From: Rhodobacter sp.
Lineage (GTDB): Bacteria; Pseudomonadota; Alphaproteobacteria; Rhodobacterales; Rhodobacteraceae
DNA: 6,114 nucleotides
Assembly (NCBI GenBank): GCA_003536295.1
Contig: DPZQ01000013.1
Coordinates: 1 to 6,114, forward strand
Direction of reading: 5' to 3'
Program-made: the position numbers and the translations under genes
Notes under the pieces: generated by a model
What the model was told of the DNA's origin: nothing
What the model saw: only the letters and a program-made list of their open reading frames with translations
The model's database searches: none
Part shown: piece after piece, positions 1 to 5,098 of the stretch
Position numbering within the stretch: the stretch's first letter is position 1
Layout: each line of letters starts with the position of its first letter

Positions 1-524
1 CGGTAAATCAAATTTCCAAAAGGATCACCGCGATGCGCCTTAATCAAGGCGAAATCGGCTTTTAACCAGCGTTCTTGCACATAAGGGCGCCCGTCAAACT
101 CGGCTACGACTTTCCCAGCAGCCAAATCTGTTCCAAAACTTGTGGGCGTATAAAAGGCTGGAATGCCCGCACCACCAGCGCGGATGCGTTCTGCCAGGGT
201 CCCTTGGGGCACCAGTTCCAGTTCAATCTCACCCGCCAGATACTTTTTCGTGAACACCACTGGATCGGCCGAACGCGGGAATGAACAAATCAGCTTTTTA
301 ACCTGCCCCGTTTCAATCAAAGCGGCCAGTCCAACATGCCCATTGCCAGCATTATTGTTCACAATCGTTAAATCACGTGGATGGCCCGTCGCATAAATGC
401 GATCAATCAAAGCATGGATCAACTCGATGGGCGCACCCGAGCCGCCAAATCCGCCGATCATCACAACAGCCCCATCGGTGATCTGCGCAACTGCTGCAGC
501 AGGGCTTGAAATCTGTTTGTCCAT
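1..524 (-). CDS. pcaI: 3-oxoadipate CoA-transferase subunit A, 3'-truncated by the window edge
   Basis: Alpha-type subunit of the class I CoA-transferase that moves CoA from succinyl-CoA to 3-oxoadipate, the penultimate step of the beta-ketoadipate pathway; acts in the cytoplasm as a PcaI/PcaJ heteromer. The visible 174 residues begin MDKQISSPAA. They carry the family signature at residues 17-32 (DG, three hydrophobics, GGF, then G-x-P), a QGTLAERIRAGGAGIPAF segment near 107-124, and GDPFGNLIY at 166-174, where the window ends. The family is usually about 230 residues, so roughly a quarter is missing. The catalytic glutamate belongs to the B subunit (PcaJ), expected just beyond the left edge. 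There are tandem ATG codons at 527 and 524; I chose 524 because the AAGAGG ribosome site is better spaced for it. The gene lies 16 bp behind pcaB, so it is probably in the same operon. Related acetoacetate CoA-transferase subunits look similar, and the pca context decides the call. Confidence 0.93.
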   Translation of the reverse strand, partial: MDKQISSPAAAVAQITDGAVVMIGGFGGSGAPIELIHALIDRIYATGHPRDLTIVNNNAGNGHVGLAALIETGQVKKLICSFPRSADPVVFTKKYLAGEIELELVPQGTLAERIRAGGAGIPAFYTPTSFGTDLAAGKVVAEFDGRPYVQERWLKADFALIKAHRGDPFGNLIY

Positions 525-529
525 CATGA

Positions 530-535
530 CCTCTT
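530..535 (-). promoter_or_regulatory. Ribosome binding site of pcaI
   Basis: On the minus strand AAGAGG reads here, in the 16-bp gap between pcaB and pcaI. It leaves 5 nt to the ATG at 524 but only 2 nt to the in-frame ATG at 527, which favours the 524 start. Confidence 0.6.
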
Positions 536-540
536 AGCTG

Positions 541-1605
541 TTAACTGTTCTCTTGGAGGGTGCCAATATGTTCAATGCTGCCCACCAGTTCTAGGGTCGC
601 CACAAGGGCGCGCCCCGTGCTTTGGGCCATTTGCGGTAAAATCATCCACTCAAGCCCCCAAGCCGCCCCTGAACGCTCTTGCTCGTGTAAAAGCGCGTGA
701 TGCATGCCCGAAAGTTGCACCGCGTTAAACCGAGCCAATGTGACCAAAAGCTCGGCCAACACGGGATTTCGCTTATGCGCCATTGCAGATGAGCGCCCTC
801 CCCCCGAAAGGGAAATTTCATCTAAGCCCTGCTGCGCCATAAGGGCCACATCTTGGCCAATTTTCCCAAGGTTACCGGTAATAAGCGATAAAAGTGACGC
901 AAATTCGCCAATTCCGTCGCGCATCGCGTGCCAGCTGCGCTCGGTTGCGGCCAGACCAAGGGACTTTGCCATATGGTCGACAAAAGGTTGCGCCTTTGCA
1001 CCAAGGGCCGCGCGATCTCCCGCCGCCCCTCCGATTTGCACACGCGCCACCCGCGGCATGAGCGCACCGATGCGGTTTTGGTGATCGTGCAGCGGCAAGC
1101 GCCAAGGCGAGATACGGTCGACCACTTTAATCATCACCGCCGCTTGCATCCGGGTGCGTCCCATCAAGGGCTGTGCGCCAAATCGGCTCTCCAGCTCTGA
1201 AAGAGCACGATCAAGCGCCCCTAGACGCTCTGCTATCAGCTTAAGGCTGGCTGAGATGCTTAGACTTGTGGCTGTATCAACCACATCTTGCGAGGTGGCC
1301 CCCACATGCAAAGCCCCCTCCCCCACAAGCGCGCGTAGATGCTGCACCAAATCGGGCACGCAAACCCCGTCGCGGCCCGTGCCTGCTCGCAGGTCGGCGG
1401 GGGCAATTTTTGCAGTTTTGATGGCAAGGGCGGCTTTATCGCCCTGGTCTTGGGGCCAAAGACCCACCGCAGCGCCTGCTTGAGACCATGCTGCTTCAAA
1501 TGCGAGCATATGTTCCAGCTGAGTTTGGGCTGACCAAAGCGCACCCATCTCGGCGTCGCCAAACAGGCCCGACAACCAAGGATGATCAAAAGCGCTGGCC
1601 GTCAT
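541..1605 (-). CDS. pcaB: 3-carboxy-cis,cis-muconate cycloisomerase
   Basis: Converts 3-carboxy-cis,cis-muconate, the ring-cleavage product of PcaHG, to 4-carboxymuconolactone in the cytoplasm. It belongs to the fumarase/aspartase/argininosuccinate lyase superfamily, whose members are homotetramers with active sites built from several subunits. Visible in the 354 residues: the HVGATSQDVVDTA block at 100-112, which carries the superfamily's TSxD-type substrate-binding motif; the QIGGAAGDRAAL region near 190-201; and the superfamily signature GGGRSSAMAHKRNP at 268-281. It is about 100 residues shorter than the roughly 450-residue Pseudomonas enzymes, which have an extra C-terminal domain; as far as I recall, about 350 residues is normal for alphaproteobacterial PcaB, so I do not read it as truncated. 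Its ATG overlaps the pcaG stop by 4 bp (ATGA). No strong ribosome site is visible, so translation is probably coupled to pcaG. Confidence 0.96.
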   Translation of the reverse strand: MTASAFDHPWLSGLFGDAEMGALWSAQTQLEHMLAFEAAWSQAGAAVGLWPQDQGDKAALAIKTAKIAPADLRAGTGRDGVCVPDLVQHLRALVGEGALHVGATSQDVVDTATSLSISASLKLIAERLGALDRALSELESRFGAQPLMGRTRMQAAVMIKVVDRISPWRLPLHDHQNRIGALMPRVARVQIGGAAGDRAALGAKAQPFVDHMAKSLGLAATERSWHAMRDGIGEFASLLSLITGNLGKIGQDVALMAQQGLDEISLSGGGRSSAMAHKRNPVLAELLVTLARFNAVQLSGMHHALLHEQERSGAAWGLEWMILPQMAQSTGRALVATLELVGSIEHIGTLQENS

Positions 1606-2201
1606 AGGTCTAGAAAGACAGTTTCGCCCTGCCCTTGCAGGCGAATATCAAACCGATATTGCCACGCTGCAGTTTTCTTCGCAATCAAACTGTCCACGCG
1701 CGGGCCCTGCTCAATTCGAACCAAAAGCGGGTCGGCACTATTGTCTTCATCGTCGAAATAAACACGGGTGCTTAGACCAATATTGATGCCGCGTGCCACG
1801 ATCCAGAGGCTAATATGGGGTGCCATCATCTTCCCATCGCGGTTTTTAACGGGGCCCGGCTTGATGGTTTTAAGGATGAATTCGCCGGTATCTTTATCGG
1901 CGGCAAAACGGCAAAAGCCCGACACATTAGGGTCAGCACCCACTTGGCCCGCATAAAGGCCCGCGCCATCCGCTTGCCAGCTTTCTATCATCGCATCACG
2001 AATGGCCCAGCCTGTGCCGTCAAAGAGCGAGCCAGTTATGGTAATGACTTGTCCTTTGGCAGCAATGGAAATGGGGCTTAGACCCAAATCCTCGGGGTAG
2101 ACACCTTCAATGCCTGCAAAGGTCGGGATGCAGCCTATATGCACATAGGGGCCTGCAGTTTGGCTAGCCGTTTCGGTCCATTGGGTCAATTTTTGCACCA
2201 T
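1602..2201 (-). CDS. pcaG: Protocatechuate 3,4-dioxygenase, alpha subunit
   Basis: Structural partner of PcaH in the intradiol dioxygenase that opens the ring of protocatechuate between its two hydroxyls with O2. The 199 residues match the alpha subunit in length and landmarks: TASQTAGPYVHIG at 11-23, which in known structures helps build the active-site wall; IESWQADGAGLYAG at 72-85; APHISLWIVARGINIGL at 127-143; DPLLVRIE at 157-164; and YRFDIRLQGQGETVF at 182-196. The segment equivalent to the beta subunit's metal-binding HIH reads HIS at 129-131, so one iron ligand is lost, as expected for the non-catalytic paralogous subunit. The start follows a GAGGG ribosome site (2211-2215) about 9 nt upstream, inside the end of pcaH; the pcaH stop lies 2 bp before this ATG. 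pcaH and pcaG are therefore tightly paired, fitting the equal subunit ratio of the enzyme. Confidence 0.96.
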   Translation of the reverse strand: MVQKLTQWTETASQTAGPYVHIGCIPTFAGIEGVYPEDLGLSPISIAAKGQVITITGSLFDGTGWAIRDAMIESWQADGAGLYAGQVGADPNVSGFCRFAADKDTGEFILKTIKPGPVKNRDGKMMAPHISLWIVARGINIGLSTRVYFDDEDNSADPLLVRIEQGPRVDSLIAKKTAAWQYRFDIRLQGQGETVFLDL

Positions 2202-2203
2202 GA

Positions 2204-2932
2204 TTACATTCCCTCGGGCTTGTTTTCAAACATGGTTTGCCGACGGCCCCGCAAAACAATGTCAAATTTATAAGCCAAATAATCCATGCCGCGCGACTGT
2301 TGGATATCAAGCGGGGCCACCAGCGCGTCAAGCTGGCTGCGATCACGCACGGTTGCCGCAATCGGGCAAAGGTCAATCAACGGGTCGCCTTGGAAATACA
2401 TTTGACTTATCAGCCTTTGGCCAAATGCATGGCCAAATATGGAAAAGTGAATATGCATCGGGCGCCAATCATTGGCCCGATTGGGCCAAGGATAGGCTCC
2501 GGGCCGAATGGTCATAAATTCGTAAAATCCGTTTTCGTCAGTGATGGTGCGCCCACAACCACCAAAATTCGGATCGAGGGGTGCAAAATAAGTGTCTTTC
2601 ACATGACGATAGCGCCCGCCCGCATTGGCTTGCCAAATTTCTACCAATGTATGGGGCACGCCGCGGCCTGTTTCATCAAGTACGCACCCATGGACGCGTA
2701 TGCGCTCGCCGATGGCCAGTTCTTTACCTTGGCTGTAGTTCAAGATTAAATTATTGTCCAAAGAGCCCAGCAAATTATGGCCAAACCGTGGGCCCGTTTC
2801 TTCGCTGACGGTCGATTCCATCGACAGAAGCGGTAAATTTGGTGACCGGGTCAGCGAGGTTTTGTAATCTGTCCAATAGGGTTCAGGATGCATCTCGCGC
2901 CGTCTTGGCATTAGTGAAGAATGATCAGACAT
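2204..2932 (-). CDS. pcaH: Protocatechuate 3,4-dioxygenase, beta (iron-binding) subunit
   Basis: Catalytic subunit of the non-heme Fe(III) intradiol dioxygenase that converts protocatechuate to 3-carboxy-cis,cis-muconate. With the start at 2932 the protein has 242 residues, the usual size. All four iron ligands fall at the numbers used for the Pseudomonas enzyme: Tyr108 (GGRYRH), Tyr147 (AYPW), His160 and His162 (RPMHIHFS). Arg157 and Trp149 near the metal are also present. The intradiol signature starts at LVEIWQANAGG, residues 96-106. The open frame extends 24 codons further upstream to an ATG at 3004, but that extension lies inside pcaC. The ATG at 2932 (MSDHSSLMPRRR) has a GAGGGG ribosome site 4 nt away and gives the family length, so I take it as the start. 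It overlaps the pcaC stop by 8 bp. Confidence 0.97.
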   Translation of the reverse strand: MSDHSSLMPRRREMHPEPYWTDYKTSLTRSPNLPLLSMESTVSEETGPRFGHNLLGSLDNNLILNYSQGKELAIGERIRVHGCVLDETGRGVPHTLVEIWQANAGGRYRHVKDTYFAPLDPNFGGCGRTITDENGFYEFMTIRPGAYPWPNRANDWRPMHIHFSIFGHAFGQRLISQMYFQGDPLIDLCPIAATVRDRSQLDALVAPLDIQQSRGMDYLAYKFDIVLRGRRQTMFENKPEGM

Positions 2933-3308
2933 GGGGCCCCTCGATCTCGGCAAAGGTCTGTTTTGCAAGCTTAATAGCATGGTTCGCGCAAGGCACGCCA
3001 GCATAGATCGCGACGTGCTGGAACACTTCCATCACATCTTGTTTGCTGGCCCCTGTGCGCACTGTGGCCCGAATATGCATCGGGATTTCTTCGAAATTGC
3101 CCGTCGCGGCCAAAAGGGCCAACGTCAGCATGGAGCGTTCGCGCCGTGTGATTGCGTCCGAGGCCCAAACCGTGCCCCAGGCGCCTTCGGTAATCAGGGT
3201 TTGAAAGGGCAAATCAAAATCAGTTTTGGACGCTTCGGCGCGGTCAACATGGGCGTCACCCAAAACTTCGCGGCGCACTTTCATGCCCTTTTTTAGGCGC
3301 TCAGGCAT
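2925..3308 (-). CDS. pcaC: 4-carboxymuconolactone decarboxylase
   Basis: Removes the carboxyl group from 4-carboxymuconolactone to give 3-oxoadipate enol-lactone. The 127-residue protein is a complete single-domain member of the CMD family (all-helical, related to AhpD, but without the CxxC pair of peroxidase-type members). Landmarks: ITEGAWGTVW at 39-48, RRERSMLTLALLAATG at 55-70, MHIRATVRTGASKQDV at 77-92 and HVAIYAGVPCANHAIKLAK at 98-116, including the conserved histidine and AGVPxAN motif. The start at 3308 has an AAGGAA ribosome site (3316-3321) 7 nt upstream, within the end of pcaD. Both ends overlap neighbours by exactly 8 bp. In some bacteria this domain is fused to PcaD (PcaL); here they are separate, overlapping genes. 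Confidence 0.96.
   Translation of the reverse strand: MPERLKKGMKVRREVLGDAHVDRAEASKTDFDLPFQTLITEGAWGTVWASDAITRRERSMLTLALLAATGNFEEIPMHIRATVRTGASKQDVMEVFQHVAIYAGVPCANHAIKLAKQTFAEIEGPHV
2937..2942 (-). promoter_or_regulatory. Ribosome binding site of pcaH
   Basis: GAGGGG on the minus strand, within the last codons of pcaC and 4 nt before the ATG at 2932. It selects this start over the in-frame ATG at 3004, which would add 24 residues not expected for the family. Confidence 0.6.
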
Positions 3309-4089
3309 GATGCTGTTCCTTCACAAATTGCACGATCAAGCGCGCCGTCTCTTGGGGCGCTTCAACGCAGGGCAAGTGCCCTGCACCTTGGATTTCGTGA
3401 TAATCCGCGCTGCAGATTGCGGCTGTTGCGCGCACCAAAGCGGGGGTAGTGGCAAGATCTTGCGCGCCGACAAGCGCCAAGATGGGTAGGCGCAGCGCCC
3501 CAATTCGATGGGTTAGATCAGCTTCGGCAAGGGCGTGGCAGCAGGCCAAATACCCTTCAAGAGGGGTGCGTGCAACCATATTGCGCCATGGAGCCAAAAG
3601 TGCAGGTTGGTTTTGATAAGCAGGCGTAAACCAGCGCATTAAAATAGCGTCAGACATGGCTAAAAGCCCGTCTTGGCGCAAAGCGGCGATGCGGTCTTGC
3701 CATAGGGTCGGTGTGCCAATTTTTGCGGCCGTATCCATTAAAACCAACGATTTTAAAAGATCAGGCCGCACGAGCGCCAGCTCTTGCCCAATCAACCCAC
3801 CAATTGAAAGGCCCACAAAGGTAATATCGCGCAGCCCCAAACCATCGGCAATTGCCGCGGCATCTTGGGCCAAGGTTTCAATCTTATAGGGGCCATTTGG
3901 ACAGTCAGAAAGGCCATGGCCGCGCTTATCATAACGCACAACGCGCCAGCTTTGCGGTAAAAGGGGCACCAGCTGATCCCACACACGCAAATCCGTTCCA
4001 AGTGAGTTGGCAAACATCACGCAAGGACCGTCTTCGGGCCCATTTACATGTATTAAAGCGGTATGGTCGCCAAGGTCTAGGGTCTGCAT
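3301..4089 (-). CDS. pcaD: 3-oxoadipate enol-lactonase
   Basis: Cytoplasmic alpha/beta hydrolase that opens 3-oxoadipate enol-lactone to 3-oxoadipate. The 262 residues are full length for the family. The catalytic triad can be read: nucleophile Ser95 in the elbow GLSIGG (93-98), Asp211 in VGAQDLATTP, and His238 in GAGHLP. The oxyanion-hole region is FANSLGTDLRVWD at 26-38, and YDKRGHGLSD at 53-62 is typical of the PcaD/PcaL branch. There is no signal peptide. It is the first gene of the operon; the ATG at 4089 is preceded by AAAGGAAA (4094-4101), a good ribosome site with about 6 nt spacing. Other alpha/beta hydrolases share the fold; the enol-lactonase call is supported by these segments and by the flanking pcaC and pcaQ. 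Confidence 0.95.
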   Translation of the reverse strand: MQTLDLGDHTALIHVNGPEDGPCVMFANSLGTDLRVWDQLVPLLPQSWRVVRYDKRGHGLSDCPNGPYKIETLAQDAAAIADGLGLRDITFVGLSIGGLIGQELALVRPDLLKSLVLMDTAAKIGTPTLWQDRIAALRQDGLLAMSDAILMRWFTPAYQNQPALLAPWRNMVARTPLEGYLACCHALAEADLTHRIGALRLPILALVGAQDLATTPALVRATAAICSADYHEIQGAGHLPCVEAPQETARLIVQFVKEQHHA

Positions 4090-4111
4090 GATGTTTCCTT
4101 TGACCCTTTAT

Positions 4112-4140
4112 TACATAGTTTACGCGCTTATAAAATTATT
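4112..4140 (-). promoter_or_regulatory. Candidate pcaD operon promoter
   Basis: On the minus strand TATGTA (4117-4112) is a plausible -10 element. A 17-bp spacer upstream places the -35 at 4140-4135, which reads AATAAT and is poor. A weak -35 is common in promoters that need a LysR-type activator. Transcription would start near 4105, putting the PcaQ box near -60. The TAATAA immediately downstream is an alternative -10, so the exact position is uncertain. Confidence 0.4.
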
Positions 4141-4156
4141 ATATTGAGTAATTTAG

Positions 4157-4172
4157 TTAACCCATAGGTTAT
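4157..4172 (-). promoter_or_regulatory. PcaQ operator (LysR-type binding site)
   Basis: On the minus strand this reads ATAACC-TATG-GGTTAA. The inverted repeat TAACC/GGTTA with a 4-bp spacer is perfect, and the whole 16 bp agrees with the PcaQ site I recall from Sinorhizobium meliloti, ATAACC-N4-GGTTAA, in the orientation facing pcaD. It is centred about 75 bp upstream of the pcaD start codon, and about 60 bp upstream of the transcription start inferred from the -10 candidate at 4112-4117, the usual place for a LysR-type activator's recognition site. The identification comes from sequence match and context; binding is not shown. Confidence 0.85.
4166..4168 (+). promoter_or_regulatory. Weak ribosome site of pcaQ inside the PcaQ operator
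   Basis: AGG, 6 nt before the pcaQ ATG, is the only Shine-Dalgarno-like sequence. It lies within the spacer and right arm of the PcaQ box, so operator and translation start region share the same bases. This is weak as a ribosome site and suggests low PcaQ expression. Confidence 0.35.
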
Positions 4173-4174
4173 GA

Positions 4175-5092
4175 ATGCTAGATCACCGCATCCGCCTGCG
4201 CCATTTGCGCTGCTTTTTGGAAACCGCGCAACTTGGCTCGCTTTCGGCGGCGGCGCGCGTATTGCGCATCTCGCAGCCGGCTGCCTCAAAAACCATTCGC
4301 GAATTAGAAGATATTTTGGGCCGCGCGCTTTTTGATCGAGCCGCGCGCCGGCTCAGCCTGACATCGGCGGGGCGAATCTTTCAGCAACATACGGGTGCTG
4401 CGCTTATTGAGCTTTCGCGCGCGCAAGACCTGCTGCAAGACGCAGCCCGCCAATTGACACGCATTTCGGTAGGCGTTTTGCCCACAGCGGCCACCGAACT
4501 GATGCCACGCGCAGCCCTAGCCTTTCATGCCGAGCGCCCTAATTGTTTACTGCGCGTGACCACGGGGCCGAACTGGCTTTTGATGTCGCAGCTGCGGGAT
4601 GGGTCGCTTGATCTAGTTGTGGGACGCATGGGGCTTGCAAGTGTGATGGAGGGGCTGTCGTTCCGTCCGCTTTACTCAGAACCTATTTATGCAGTGGTAC
4701 GCCCCGATCATCCGTTACTACTAGATCCACAAGCCGCCGAAAATCTGGTGCACTATGATCTGGTTTTGCCACCCCCGGGTGCGGTGATAGGGCCGATTGT
4801 GCGCGCCTATTTGGCCCGCCGCCAACCCCCGACGCGCCCCCATGCTTTTGAGACCGTTTCACTGGCTTTTGGGCGCAAGCTTGTCCAAGCCTCGGATGCA
4901 GTTTGGTTCATCTCGCGTGGGGTAGTGGCAAATGAGCTGGCCGTAAAGGCCTTGGTGGCGGTTGATATTGGCGAAGATTTGCTAGGCAGCCCTGTTGGCA
5001 TTTCTATGCGCGAAGATGGGCTTATGTCACCCGAACAACGCAGTCTTGTTAACGCAATTGAACGGGCGGCCAAGACCGGGTTGGGCCTATAA
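4175..5092 (+). CDS. pcaQ: LysR-type transcriptional activator of the pca operon
   Basis: DNA-binding regulator expected to activate pcaDCHGB(I). The 305 residues have the LysR layout: an N-terminal winged helix-turn-helix (about 7-66, with the helix-turn-helix around 22-41, including LSAAARVLRISQPAASKTI and then RELEDILGRALFDR), a linker helix to about 93, and a periplasmic-binding-protein-like effector domain from about 96 (ISVGVLPTAA) to 300. The N-terminus MLDHRIRLRHLRCFLE resembles known PcaQ proteins, which supports the ATG at 4175; the nearby ATG at 4171 is out of frame. In Agrobacterium, PcaQ responds to carboxymuconate and carboxymuconolactone, which here are the substrate and product of PcaB. 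The call rests on the divergent position next to pcaD, the PcaQ-type operator and the N-terminal resemblance. Without that context only 'LysR family' would be safe. Confidence 0.92.
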   Translation: MLDHRIRLRHLRCFLETAQLGSLSAAARVLRISQPAASKTIRELEDILGRALFDRAARRLSLTSAGRIFQQHTGAALIELSRAQDLLQDAARQLTRISVGVLPTAATELMPRAALAFHAERPNCLLRVTTGPNWLLMSQLRDGSLDLVVGRMGLASVMEGLSFRPLYSEPIYAVVRPDHPLLLDPQAAENLVHYDLVLPPPGAVIGPIVRAYLARRQPPTRPHAFETVSLAFGRKLVQASDAVWFISRGVVANELAVKALVAVDIGEDLLGSPVGISMREDGLMSPEQRSLVNAIERAAKTGLGL

Positions 5093-5098
5093 ACCCGC

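Larger units (their letters stand above)
4090..4174. promoter_or_regulatory. Divergent pcaD/pcaQ control region
   Basis: This is the only real intergenic region in the window, 85 bp between two divergent start codons. Its core is strongly AT-rich: 11 G or C in the 55 bases 4106-4160, against roughly half in the genes. It contains the PcaQ operator at the pcaQ end, a probable pcaD promoter in the middle and the pcaD ribosome site at the other end. Promoters for pcaQ are ambiguous: TATAAA at 4129-4134 and TATATT at 4140-4145 could each serve as a -10 box, but neither has a good -35 at proper spacing. Confidence 0.8.

Noticed and set aside
704..1084. Open frame of 126 codons on the plus strand, opposite pcaB
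   Set aside because: It is antisense to the conserved core of pcaB, rich in Arg, Ser, Ala and Pro with no domain character, typical of a shadow frame.
2237..2749. Open frame of 170 codons on the plus strand, opposite pcaH
   Set aside because: It is wholly antisense to pcaH, whose catalytic residues are all intact. The translation shows no recognisable domain, and no ribosome site or context supports it. Long antisense frames are common opposite genes with this base composition.
2933..3004. A 24-residue N-terminal extension of PcaH starting at 3004
   Set aside because: It lies within pcaC, gives a PcaH longer than the family, and the ATG at 2932 has a good ribosome site and puts the iron ligands at their usual numbers.
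4171..4173. ATG at 4171 as an alternative pcaQ start
   Set aside because: It is out of frame with the LysR protein; only the ATG at 4175 reads into the helix-turn-helix domain.
5077..5097. Hairpin CGGGTT/AACCCG as a bidirectional terminator
   Set aside because: There are only 6 paired bases with a 9-nt loop and no T run on either strand, which is not enough to call a terminator.
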